Of a stretch of 64,000 bases of DNA, positions 50,266 through 59,264 are shown piece by piece. The translations under genes and the position numbers were made by a program. The notes below the pieces were generated by a model, which worked only from the letters and a program-made list of their open reading frames with translations, searched no databases and was not told where the DNA came from. The stretch comes from Flavobacterium piscis (GTDB taxonomy: Bacteria > Bacteroidota > Bacteroidia > Flavobacteriales > Flavobacteriaceae), in assembly GCF_001686925.1 (NCBI RefSeq), contig NZ_LVEN01000012.1, forward strand, positions 1 to 64,000, given 5' to 3'. Numbering within the stretch: the first letter of the stretch is position 1; every line of letters begins with the position of its first letter.

Positions 50266-51606
50266 ATGAATATGAAAAAAAGTACATTTAAATTAATGGC
50301 ATTTGGTTTGGTTTTTACCACATTTGCCTTAACGACAAGCTGCAGCAGTAATGATAATGAAGACCCAATAACACCTACATTACCGGAAACTGAAAGCCGT
50401 TGGATAACAGTTGCAGGAGCCTTAATGCAAACTGCTCCGGGAGACGGAAATGGCGGTACTAAAGTTTTTTCTGTCAGTAAAGAAGATGCTAAAAATCCAA
50501 ACATTTCTATTAATGTTTACGACAACGGAACACCTGTACAATCCACCAGAACTGCTCGTTTGCAATCATCTGTAGACGGAAGCACTCTTTTTAATATCAC
50601 GTATACAGGTGCAAACGGTGGTGAGTTTATGACTTATAAAGTAAATGGCGGTAATAATTTTGCACAATCAGGATCTACAGTCAACATTTCTCAATATGCA
50701 GGAACTTCACCAAGATGGACCAAACTTTTTGACGGAGATAAAACGGGTGTAGCAGTAAATGTTACCGCACCTGTAATTGTAACTAACGAAGATAAATCAT
50801 ACAAGCATACAAGAGGTTCTGCAACTGTATTAAGCTTAGACTTAAAAAACATCCTAATTTCTGCTGCAAAACAGTACGAAATTCCGTTAACTCCGGAAGA
50901 AGAAGCTTTAGGACATCACATTTTCCGTTTAGATGCACCAACGCTAAACAAAGCCGGAAACAAATTAATCATCGGAACATGGATGCGTAAAACAAATACT
51001 GCTACCGGAGCAAACGAAACTGAATTTGAGCGTTTAGGTTCTAAATCACTTGTGGTTGATTATCCTTCCTTATTAAACCCTAAAATTATTACTTCTACAG
51101 TTGGTTTTGGAGACACAAGCGGATACCGTAGTTTTAATAGTTTTGTGGCTAACGATGGAAATATTTATCAGGCTACTCAAAGAGATACAAAAAACGGTTC
51201 TTATATCTTAAAAATCAATCAAAGCAACGAATATGACAACTCTTACGTTTTTAGTTTAGACACTGCTCTTGGAGTAAAAGGATCTTACATTGATGCATGG
51301 AGATACGTTGGTAACGGAATCGCTTTTGCAGTTTACACTCATGACGGTGCTAACAATCAAGGATTTGTGGCAAGAATCGACTTAAACGCAAAAACAGCTA
51401 AAAAAGTTGAAGGTATTGCTTATGATGCTGATTTAGATTTTGGTCAATACCAGGGCTTTGTAGTTGACGGAAACGATCTATATGTAGCTGTTACACCAGT
51501 TGGTAAAGACGGAAACATTTATATCATTGATGCTGTAACAGGTGCCGTAACTAAAGGAGCCAAATTGGTAAACAAAGCCGGAAACCATTATATTGGTGTA
51601 TTCTAA
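50266..51606 (+). CDS. DUF4374 domain-containing lipoprotein
   Basis: A 446-residue lipoprotein with lipobox TTSC (C26) and a Bacteroidetes DUF4374 domain predicted as a beta-propeller-like repeat structure (for example RWITVAGALMQTAPGDGNGG, GYRSFNSFVANDGNIYQAT, DLDFGQYQGFVVDGNDLYVAV). It is co-transcribed with the TonB receptor (28-nt gap), as is usual for this family. It probably captures or hands over the ligand at the cell surface or in the periplasm. The exact ligand is unknown. ATG 50272 is an alternative start. Confidence 0.87.
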   Translation: MNMKKSTFKLMAFGLVFTTFALTTSCSSNDNEDPITPTLPETESRWITVAGALMQTAPGDGNGGTKVFSVSKEDAKNPNISINVYDNGTPVQSTRTARLQSSVDGSTLFNITYTGANGGEFMTYKVNGGNNFAQSGSTVNISQYAGTSPRWTKLFDGDKTGVAVNVTAPVIVTNEDKSYKHTRGSATVLSLDLKNILISAAKQYEIPLTPEEEALGHHIFRLDAPTLNKAGNKLIIGTWMRKTNTATGANETEFERLGSKSLVVDYPSLLNPKIITSTVGFGDTSGYRSFNSFVANDGNIYQATQRDTKNGSYILKINQSNEYDNSYVFSLDTALGVKGSYIDAWRYVGNGIAFAVYTHDGANNQGFVARIDLNAKTAKKVEGIAYDADLDFGQYQGFVVDGNDLYVAVTPVGKDGNIYIIDAVTGAVTKGAKLVNKAGNHYIGVF

Positions 51607-51667
51607 AAATAACAGTAGCAGAAATGCAATTGCAAAAATGCTATTACTTGAGTTTTTTTTTAATTAG

Positions 51668-51712
51668 AACATTCCGCTTCATAATTTATGTAGCGGAATG
51701 TTTGTTTAATAT
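51668..51712 (+). terminator. Terminator of the TonB receptor operon
   Basis: AACATTCCGCT (51668-51678) pairs with AGCGGAATGTT (51692-51702) over a 13-nt loop, followed by TGTTTAAT. Confidence 0.75.
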
Positions 51713-51733
51713 TGATTCTTAAGTTGGCAATTA

Positions 51734-51871
51734 ACCGCAAAGAACGCAAATGTTTTACTTTATATTATGCTGATAAACAAAAAGTTCGCAAAGCTTTCTA
51801 TTGATACAGCTTTGCGAACTTTGTCTTTTTTATAAACCTCATAGATTTATAAAATTTGCGTTCTTTGCGGT
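51734..51871. repeat. Nested inverted repeat of the CGCAAAG family
   Basis: The outer arms ACCGCAAAGAACGCAAA (51734-51750) and 51855-51871 are perfect complements, and the inner arms AAAGTTCGCAAAGCT (51781-51795) and 51808-51822 are too. This shows that the tandem CGCAAAG arrays elsewhere can be built from a foldable unit. Confidence 0.8.
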
Positions 51872-51905
51872 AAAATTATGCTCAAAGAAAAGCAACCTTT
51901 ACAAA

Positions 51906-53123
51906 TTAAGTATCACAAGTAATAAAATCCCAATCCTGCTCCATATAATTGATCAGCCAGTTTAAGGCATATTGTCTTTCATAAACAATACCCGGATTTA
52001 TACCTTCTATTTCCCTGCCATTGATTCTCTCGTCGACACATGCCCAATTAAATCTGTAATACAAATCATTAGCATCCAAAATTTCGCTTTTAGATCTTAT
52101 GGCCACTATCGAATCAATAAAAATATTGGGATCTTTATCCTGACCAACAGGGTAATTATCCGGATCAATATTTTCCAGATCGCAAAACTCATCCGGAAAA
52201 TCCAGCGTTTCAATTTTATTCAAAGCCCACATCAAAACCCAAATACCTTCACATTTCCAACTTTCGTTTGCTTTTTTATCATCGGTTGGGTTGGCCAGAA
52301 ATTCTTTTTCGTTTTCCGTCGTAAAATCCCAAAGATTATAATTTTGAAGATATTCTGTAGCTTCTTCGGGAGAAATACTATTAAACGCCACTAAATTGAC
52401 TACTGCCAAAGCACTCACTCTTTGCGCAATTTCTCTTGGTGTCCTTAAAGTAGTCTCCTCTTCAGATTCTATACAAGGCAGGTTTCTGTTGATTTTGATG
52501 TTATATTCTTCCAGAATTTTTTCGTTATTCTCTTTTCTTTGCAACTGATCTTCCGTCAACTCATTCTGATCTGCATCAAAATAAACCGAATTAATTTTGA
52601 CATCTAATACATCAATTTCACAATTTCCTTCAGTATCAATAATCAAATCTAAATTTTTGTCCAGAAAATGCTGGCCGCTCGATTTACTAATAACAGTATC
52701 AGGCTGAACAAACAAAATCGCATCAAGTTCCTCGGCAATATTGGCTATTATGGTTTTTAAATTGGCTATTTCTCCTTGTTCCGGGATAATGGTAAATTCA
52801 GAATTTAAAGTCTCTATTTTACGCAAAAAAAGTTCTTTTACTTTTTCATTTACAGTTGGCAATCCATAAACAAAGCCATAAAGTCCTTTTAAATTAGCCG
52901 TTAGCGCAGAATCATTGATTTCCGGAATTTGATAAGAAGGCTCGGCTCTCTGGCGATACAAGATTTTTATTTTTTGCGAAGAACTTCCTTCCTTAATTTC
53001 TAATGTTATGATATCGGACTCCTCTTCTTTATCAATTAAAATATTTCCTTTTGGAAAATGAGATACGATTATTTCTTTAATATCATCAAACCCTGATTGG
53101 TGTGAGTAAATGGTACAAATCAT
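51906..53123 (-). CDS. DUF4272 domain-containing protein
   Basis: A 405-residue cytoplasmic protein with a DUF4272 C-terminal half (about 205-400; RTPREIAQRVSALAVVNLVA, SWKCEGIWVLMWALNKIETL, DFPDEFCD, YRFNWACVDERINGR). The N-terminal 200 residues are a separate mixed alpha/beta region I do not recognise. DUF4272 proteins occur singly in many bacteria and their function is not known. The gene stands alone between terminators and convergent or divergent neighbours. No signal peptide or TM helix. Confidence 0.82.
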   Translation of the reverse strand: MICTIYSHQSGFDDIKEIIVSHFPKGNILIDKEEESDIITLEIKEGSSSQKIKILYRQRAEPSYQIPEINDSALTANLKGLYGFVYGLPTVNEKVKELFLRKIETLNSEFTIIPEQGEIANLKTIIANIAEELDAILFVQPDTVISKSSGQHFLDKNLDLIIDTEGNCEIDVLDVKINSVYFDADQNELTEDQLQRKENNEKILEEYNIKINRNLPCIESEEETTLRTPREIAQRVSALAVVNLVAFNSISPEEATEYLQNYNLWDFTTENEKEFLANPTDDKKANESWKCEGIWVLMWALNKIETLDFPDEFCDLENIDPDNYPVGQDKDPNIFIDSIVAIRSKSEILDANDLYYRFNWACVDERINGREIEGINPGIVYERQYALNWLINYMEQDWDFITCDT

Positions 53124-53557
53124 GCTATTATTTCTATTTGTGATTAAATATCCAGGCGTATAAAAATTATTTATTTACGCTAATATAGGTTTATTTTACT
53201 ACAAAATGCAAACGTAATCAGGATGATTTTATAAGTTTTAAAAAAAGTTTCATGTAGATTTTACTGATTAGAGCAGATCAATTAGGATTATTATTTTGGT
53301 AAATAATTTTTAAATCAAGCTGCATTATCAGCTTAAATCCATATTAAATCTGCGTGAAATATTTTTAATTGGCTTTCGCCGAAATACACTTCTTTATCTT
53401 TAAAATTAAAAAAATAGAATAACTTTTTAAATGCTATAAAACCATCCCGTACTTTCCTGATACTAGTAAAATAAAAGGCTAGAAAAGACTTTCATAACGA
53501 ATCACTTTTATTTTGTGGTAAGGACTAATTTAACACCGCTTTATAAATATTTTTTTA

Positions 53558-53579
53558 TAGATTTGTGTAATCGATTACA
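53558..53579 (+). promoter_or_regulatory. GH28 promoter with LacI-type operator
   Basis: -7 TAGATTTG (53558-53565) is followed directly by the perfect 14-bp palindrome TGTAATCGATTACA (53566-53579) across the expected transcription start. Central CG palindromes of this form are typical of LacI-family sugar-acid repressors. No such regulator gene lies in the window. Confidence 0.7.
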
Positions 53580-53602
53580 TTTACATATATTTATCGATCG
53601 AA

Positions 53603-53634
53603 GTTCTTTTTTTGCGAATCGATAAAAAAAGAAC
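53603..53634. repeat. Hairpin in the GH28 5' leader
   Basis: GTTCTTTTTTT (53603-53613) pairs perfectly with AAAAAAAGAAC (53624-53634) over GCGAATCGAT. It lies in the untranslated leader 70-100 nt before the GH28 ATG. The remaining stretch 53124-53540 has no gene. Confidence 0.65.
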
Positions 53635-53704
53635 AAACAATAAATGCATTTAGCAAAAAAGTCTCTCTATTTAGACTAAAATTTTTAACCATAATTCAAT
53701 TAGA

Positions 53705-55393
53705 ATGAAAACTCACCCAATTAACCTTTTACGTATTGCTTTGGCAATTATGATAATAAGTTGTACGCAAAACAGTTTTGCTCAAAATTCAAAGACTTAT
53801 GACACTTATAAGAATATTGAATTTAAAATGGCAAAAGTAAAAGAACCTGTAATTCCTAAAAACAGTGTAAACATTAAAGATTTTGGAGCTGTAAATGGCG
53901 GGTATGTTTTAAATACAAAGGCTTTCGCCGATGCAATAGCCGCGGTAGCAAAAAAAGGCGGTGGAAAAGTTGTTATTCCTCCCGGAATCTGGCTTACAGG
54001 TCCAATTTTATTAAAAAGCAATCTTGAACTTCATGCAGAAACAGGTGCAATAATCATTTTCTCGCCAGATAAAAGTTTATATCCTCTTATAGAAACCAGC
54101 TTTGAAGGATTGAATACCTGGAGATGTATCTCTCCTATTTATGGTAAAAATCTTGAAAACATTGCTTTTACAGGTAATGGTGTCTGGGACGGATCTGGAG
54201 AAGTCTGGAGACAGGTTAAAAAGAACAAACTAACTGACAGTCAATGGAAAAAAGTGATTGCTTCGGGCGGAGTTTTAAACAAAGATAAAACCAGCTGGTA
54301 TCCGTCTGAAACTTTTATGAATGCCTCTAAAGGAGCAGATCAAAACGTACGTCTGGATTTAAAAACCAAAGAAGAGTTTGAAACGATTCACGATTTTTTA
54401 CGTCCGGTAATGGTAAGTATTCAAAATAGCAAAAGAGTACTGTTTGATGGTCCGGTATTTCAAAATTCACCAGCCTGGAACATTCACCCTTTGATGGTCG
54501 AAGATTTAATTGTGCGTAATGTAACGGTTCGTAACCCTTGGTATTCTCAAAACGGAGATGGTCTTGATGTAGAATCCTGTAAAAATGTAATCATCGAAAA
54601 CTCAAGTTTTGATGTTGGTGATGATGCTATTTGTATTAAATCAGGAAAAGACAAAGACGGTCGTGATCGTGGCGTTCCTTGCGAAAACATTATCATAAAA
54701 AACAATATCGTATATCACGGACACGGCGGCGTAACGGTTGGAAGTGAAATGTCAAGCGGTGTAAAAAACATGCATGTATCTAATTGTACTTTTATGGGAA
54801 CAGATGTTGGATTGCGTTTTAAAAGTAACCGCGGACGTGGCGGTGTAGTCGAAAATATTTTTATATCGGATATTTTCATGACAGATATTCCCTCTCAGGC
54901 TATCTCGTTTAATTTGTATTACGGAGGAAAATCGATCGAAGAAACTTTGGCAGAAGGTGGTAATACACTAAGTTCTAAAGCAATGCCAGTGAATGAAGAA
55001 ACTCCTCAGTTCAAGAATATCTCAATCAAAAATGTAACGATAAAAGGAGCTCAACAAGCAGTTTTTTTACAAGGTTTGCCAGAAATGAATCTTGAAAATA
55101 TCGAAATTTCTAATCTGACAGGAAATGCAAAAAAAGGCTTTTCTATCATCGATGCTAACGGAATTAAAATACACAATGCAAAATTAGAAATTGAAGAAGC
55201 TACTGTATTTGAAATTTACAATACCAAAAACATGTCTCTTAAAAATGTAGAGTTCAATTCTACTTCTCCTAAAGCAATTACGGTCAACGGAGAAAACAGT
55301 CAGAATATAGAATTTGTTTCATCAGCTAATTTTAATCTGGCTAATAAAACAACTGTTGGAGAAACTGTTCCTAAAGGAACCGTAAAGTTCTAA
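53705..55393 (+). CDS. Glycoside hydrolase family 28 polygalacturonase-like enzyme
   Basis: A 562-residue right-handed beta-helix pectinase with signal peptide (1-27, ending SFAQ; a Cys at 20 makes a lipoprotein signal just possible). GH28 catalytic signatures are all present: NGDGLDVES (N283, D285, D288), GDDAICIKSG (D306, D307), HGHGGVTVGSE (H340) and RFKSNRGRGG. Bacterial members of this length are usually exo-acting polygalacturonases or rhamnogalacturonan-related enzymes. No SusC/SusD pair or other pectinase is nearby, so it is outside a complete polysaccharide utilisation locus. A LacI-type operator in its promoter suggests induction by a galacturonate-derived sugar. Confidence 0.92.
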   Translation: MKTHPINLLRIALAIMIISCTQNSFAQNSKTYDTYKNIEFKMAKVKEPVIPKNSVNIKDFGAVNGGYVLNTKAFADAIAAVAKKGGGKVVIPPGIWLTGPILLKSNLELHAETGAIIIFSPDKSLYPLIETSFEGLNTWRCISPIYGKNLENIAFTGNGVWDGSGEVWRQVKKNKLTDSQWKKVIASGGVLNKDKTSWYPSETFMNASKGADQNVRLDLKTKEEFETIHDFLRPVMVSIQNSKRVLFDGPVFQNSPAWNIHPLMVEDLIVRNVTVRNPWYSQNGDGLDVESCKNVIIENSSFDVGDDAICIKSGKDKDGRDRGVPCENIIIKNNIVYHGHGGVTVGSEMSSGVKNMHVSNCTFMGTDVGLRFKSNRGRGGVVENIFISDIFMTDIPSQAISFNLYYGGKSIEETLAEGGNTLSSKAMPVNEETPQFKNISIKNVTIKGAQQAVFLQGLPEMNLENIEISNLTGNAKKGFSIIDANGIKIHNAKLEIEEATVFEIYNTKNMSLKNVEFNSTSPKAITVNGENSQNIEFVSSANFNLANKTTVGETVPKGTVKF

Positions 55394-55410
55394 ATTGAAA
55401 GTAACTCATA

Positions 55411-55449
55411 AAAAAGGGTTGAATCAGCAATTTTGATTCAACCCTTTTT
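55411..55449. terminator. Bidirectional terminator
   Basis: A perfect 16-bp stem (AAAAAGGGTTGAATCA, 55411-55426, with 55434-55449), 7-nt loop, and T runs both ways, between the convergent GH28 and aminotransferase genes. Confidence 0.9.
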
Positions 55450-55472
55450 TTTATTTTATATCTTTCGGAAAT

Positions 55473-56972
55473 TTAGTCTAAACAAAACCATTCTTTCACC
55501 TCTTCGGCAATCGTTTCGTGCTTTACAAGGCTTTCAAACTCGTTATTTTTCGGATTATAGCAATACACTTCCTGCCATTCTTCATAATAAATCGCAACTT
55601 TTTGTATCGCATCACAAATAAATAAAAGCTCTTGATTTGTCATTGTTGGATGTAATGATATACGAACCCAACCCGGTTTATTGCTTAAATTTTGCTCAAG
55701 AAGTTCTTCTGTCATTTTTTTAGATTCCTCTTCATCAATACCAAACAAATAATGTGCATACGTACTTGCGCAAGACCAACCGCCACGAACCTGAATTCCG
55801 AAACGATCATTCAAAAGCCTTACAATTAAATTGTAGTGAATATGTTCTATAGTAAAAGAAACGCAGCCAATTCTTTCGGTATTTAAATCTCCTAAAAGAG
55901 ATAATCCTTTTATTTTTTGAAGTTGAGAAAAACAAAGTTGCATCAATTCAGTTTCTCTCTCTTTCATGTTTTCGATTCCCATTTGGTTTTTCAATTCCAG
56001 ACATAAGGCTGTACGCATAACTTGCAGAAAACCAGGTGTTCCGCCATCTTCTTTTACTTCGATAGCATCACTATAATGATAACCGCCCCAAGGATTCGTG
56101 CATTTTACATTTCCTCCACCGGGATTATCCGGAAAATTTGCCTGGTATAATTTTTCATTAAAAACCAAAATTCCGCATGTTCCCGGACCACCAAGAAATT
56201 TATGAGGAGAAAAGAATATCGCGTCCAACTGTTCTTCAGGATTTTCGGGATGCATATCGATTGGAACATAAGGTGCCGAAGCTGCAAAATCAACAAAACA
56301 AAAACCTCCGTTTTGATGCATAATTTTTGCCAGTTCGTGATACGGCGTAACGATTCCTGTAACGTTAGAGCATGCTGTAAACGAACCAATTTTCATGGTT
56401 CTGTTGGCGTACTTTTGAATTTCTTTTGACAATATTTCAGGATCAACCAGATTATTTTCATCTCCGGGCAAAACAACCACATCGGCAATAGTTTCATACC
56501 AAGGAACCTGATTGGAATGATGCTCCATATGCGTGATAAAAACTACCGGCCTTTCATCATCAAAATTCAGTTTTATATTGTAAATATTATCTTTAGCACG
56601 CAACCCCATAATGCGCTGTAACTTCGATAAAGCCGCTGTCATTCCGGTTCCTGTGGCTACCAAACAATCTTGCTTGTTAGCGTTTACCTGTTTTTTAATC
56701 AGCTCTCTTGCGTATTGATAAGCATACGTTGAAGCTTTACCTGTTTCGCTGGAAAAAGAATGCGTATTGGCGATCATCGGACCAATTTTATTCAGCATAA
56801 TGTCTTCTATCGGCAAATACAATCTTCCGCTGGCAATCCAATCGGCGTATACCATTTTTTGTGTACCGTAAACCGATTCGAAAGTATGATATACACCAAC
56901 AGTATTCTCTCTAAATTTAGAAAAATAAGATTCTAATGGACTTATTTCTGTTTTGTTTAAAATAGCATTCAT
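55473..56972 (-). CDS. Class V aminotransferase-fold PLP enzyme
   Basis: A 499-residue PLP enzyme of the cysteine-desulfurase/SufS-like fold. K258 in SPHKFLGGPGTCG is the cofactor lysine. D228 in CFVDFAAS, HMEHHSNQVPW (148-158) and TGTGMTAAL (108-116) place the cofactor. The C-terminal GIQVRGGWSCASTYAHYL has a cysteine in the position used by some desulfurases. It could be a desulfurase-like or selenocysteine-lyase-like enzyme with a wider substrate range; the usual Suf neighbours are absent, so the family name is all that can be said. It starts 24 nt after the DsbD-like gene stop and may share its transcript. Confidence 0.85.
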   Translation of the reverse strand: MNAILNKTEISPLESYFSKFRENTVGVYHTFESVYGTQKMVYADWIASGRLYLPIEDIMLNKIGPMIANTHSFSSETGKASTYAYQYARELIKKQVNANKQDCLVATGTGMTAALSKLQRIMGLRAKDNIYNIKLNFDDERPVVFITHMEHHSNQVPWYETIADVVVLPGDENNLVDPEILSKEIQKYANRTMKIGSFTACSNVTGIVTPYHELAKIMHQNGGFCFVDFAASAPYVPIDMHPENPEEQLDAIFFSPHKFLGGPGTCGILVFNEKLYQANFPDNPGGGNVKCTNPWGGYHYSDAIEVKEDGGTPGFLQVMRTALCLELKNQMGIENMKERETELMQLCFSQLQKIKGLSLLGDLNTERIGCVSFTIEHIHYNLIVRLLNDRFGIQVRGGWSCASTYAHYLFGIDEEESKKMTEELLEQNLSNKPGWVRISLHPTMTNQELLFICDAIQKVAIYYEEWQEVYCYNPKNNEFESLVKHETIAEEVKEWFCLD

Positions 56973-56996
56973 TCTTTTATTTCTTTTAAAGAAAAC

Positions 56997-58997
56997 TTAT
57001 TTTTTAAAGTTTTTTATTCCCGAATTCAGCCAATTGTAATAGTCCCCGATATTCGGATTATAGGCCGAAGGTTCGGTTAAATTGGTGCTGTTGTGATCTA
57101 CAATTACATAAAATGGCTGAGCATTTGCTTTGTAGGTTTTAATTTGTAAATCGCTCCATTTATTACCAATCGTTTTAATCTTTTTTCCAGTAGTTTCAGA
57201 AATATATTGTTCGTTCTCCGGCAATTCTTTTTTATCATCAACATACAATGAAATCAAGACAACCTCATTTTTTAAGACTCCCAGAACTTTCGCATCTGAC
57301 CAAACGAGTTCTTCCATTTTTCTGCAATTCACGCAGGCATAACCTGTAAAGTCTAATAAAACAGGCTTTCCTGCTTTTTTGGCAAATTCCATTCCTTTAT
57401 TATAATCGTGAAAAGTGATAATGTTTTGCGGACCAAACTCTGCTCCTTCCGGTAAAACTTCTTTTATTTCAGATGAACTTTTAGAACCTCCAAATCCGTC
57501 TGGTGATTCGCTGTAATGCATTGGCGGCGGGAATCCGCTAATTAACTTTAATGGCGCTCCAAAAAGCCCGGGAATCAGGTAAATTGTAAAACTCAAAACG
57601 AGTAATCCAAAAGTTAATCTTCCAACTGAAATATGGTTTAAAGGAGAATCGTGTGGCAAAGTAATTTTTCCAAACAAATAAAAAGCTAAAGTTCCAAAAA
57701 CGGCAATCCAGATGGTTAGAAAAACTTCTCTTTCCAGCCAATGCAATTGCAAAACCAAATCGGCATTCGATAAAAATTTAAAAGCCAAAGCCAGTTCTAA
57801 AAAGCCCAAAACTACTTTTACCGTATTGAGCCATCCGCCAGATTTTGGCAGCGCATTTAACCACCCCGGAAATGCCGCAAATAATGAAAAAGGCAAAGCA
57901 ATAGCAATCGAGAATCCTAACATTCCAACAATTGGTGCAATACCGCCTTTTGAAGCCGCCTCTACTAACAAAGTTCCAACAATTGGGCCTGTACACGAAA
58001 AAGACACTATGGCTAAGGCCAAAGCCATAAAGAAAATTCCAATTAATCCTCCTCTATCTGCCTGAGAATCGACTTTGTTGGCAAGCGAATTGGGCAACAT
58101 TATTTCGAATGCACCTAAAAAAGAACAGGCAAAAACCACTAATAAAATAAAGAATATCAGATTGAACCAAACATTTGTCGAAAGTGCATTTAAAGAATCT
58201 GCACCAAAAACCGCCGTTACAATTGAACCTAATAATACATAAATAATCACGATTGAGAATCCGTAGATCAAAGCGTTTCTAATACCGGCAGCTTTGGTTT
58301 TACTTTGTTTGGTAAAATAACTCACCGTCATTGGGATCATTGGGAAAACGCAAGGCGTTAACAAAGCCGCAAATCCGGATAAAAAAGCAATTATAAAAAT
58401 ACTTATTAATCCTCTTGATTCATTTTTTTTAATCGGATTTACACTGACTTTGTTCTCTTTTTCTTCTGATACTGTAACTACTTTTTCTGCAGAAACGGTA
58501 TCATTATGCATAACAGCCGTTTCTTCGGCGGAAGCCAACTTTTTAGCATTCGGAATTTTAAAAGACAATTCTTCTGATGAAGGAGGTAAACAATTACTGT
58601 CATCACAAACCATAAATTCTACTTCGGCAGCGATGTTTGCAATTTCATCTGATGTAAATTTTATCTTTTGTGTAAAAACTGCTTTCTCTTCAAAATATTT
58701 GATTTTCATATCGAAGATTTTGTCGACCGTTTCATGTCCTTTATCTTCGGCTGTTTTTCCAATTAATTCAAATTTTTTCTGCTCATTTTTAAATGTAAAA
58801 GCGGTTGGCGAAGGTCCGCCTTCTTCAATATATTGTCCGTACAAATGCCAACCGGGTTGTATGACTGCCTGAGCTTTTAGAATATACTCTTTATCTGATA
58901 TTTTTTCTACTGTTGTTGTCCACTTTACCGGATTGTACATTTGCCCAAATATGCTATAACTCAGCAACAACATAAAGGTTATTAGTAATTTTTTCAT
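56997..58997 (-). CDS. DsbD-like thiol:disulfide interchange protein
   Basis: A 666-residue membrane protein. Signal peptide 1-18, an N-terminal DsbD-alpha-like immunoglobulin domain (20-160), an eight-helix CcdA-type membrane domain (about 200-470) with its pair of redox cysteines in LTPCVFPM and SFSCTGP, and a C-terminal thioredoxin domain (about 535-666) with CVNC (555-558). It should carry electrons from cytoplasmic thioredoxin to periplasmic thiol partners. Candidate partners are the TlpA-type proteins encoded at 62141 and 63369. The domain order matches E. coli DsbD. It precedes the aminotransferase gene by 24 nt. Confidence 0.93.
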   Translation of the reverse strand: MKKLLITFMLLLSYSIFGQMYNPVKWTTTVEKISDKEYILKAQAVIQPGWHLYGQYIEEGGPSPTAFTFKNEQKKFELIGKTAEDKGHETVDKIFDMKIKYFEEKAVFTQKIKFTSDEIANIAAEVEFMVCDDSNCLPPSSEELSFKIPNAKKLASAEETAVMHNDTVSAEKVVTVSEEKENKVSVNPIKKNESRGLISIFIIAFLSGFAALLTPCVFPMIPMTVSYFTKQSKTKAAGIRNALIYGFSIVIIYVLLGSIVTAVFGADSLNALSTNVWFNLIFFILLVVFACSFLGAFEIMLPNSLANKVDSQADRGGLIGIFFMALALAIVSFSCTGPIVGTLLVEAASKGGIAPIVGMLGFSIAIALPFSLFAAFPGWLNALPKSGGWLNTVKVVLGFLELALAFKFLSNADLVLQLHWLEREVFLTIWIAVFGTLAFYLFGKITLPHDSPLNHISVGRLTFGLLVLSFTIYLIPGLFGAPLKLISGFPPPMHYSESPDGFGGSKSSSEIKEVLPEGAEFGPQNIITFHDYNKGMEFAKKAGKPVLLDFTGYACVNCRKMEELVWSDAKVLGVLKNEVVLISLYVDDKKELPENEQYISETTGKKIKTIGNKWSDLQIKTYKANAQPFYVIVDHNSTNLTEPSAYNPNIGDYYNWLNSGIKNFKK

Positions 58998-59145
58998 TGG
59001 TTATTTAGGTTTGATATTTTTGAAAAAAAGAGCTGCTGGCAAACAGCTCTTTTCGGGTCTTTCTTAGAAAATTGCTTACTAATTCAGTTTCTAATATGAA
59101 AAAAATGAAAGACGGACTATTAAAAATTTTTGTTTTTTTGTTTCA

Positions 59146-59244
59146 GGTTTCAGGTTTCAGGTTTCAAGTCGCAGTCGCAGTCGCAGTCGCAGTCGCAGTC
59201 GCAGTCGCAGTAACTTTGTCAAAGTTTAAAACTTTTACAAAGTT
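59146..59244. repeat. AGTCGC hexamer array and 33-bp palindrome
   Basis: CAGGTTTCAGGTTTCAGGTT words run into AGTCGC repeated 7.3 times (59167-59210). At 59212-59244 lies the second copy of the AACTTTGTCAAAGTT palindrome (compare 41524). A reading frame here spells Val-Ala repeats and is not a gene. Confidence 0.85.
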
Positions 59245-59264
59245 GTCTTTACTAAAAGAGTACT

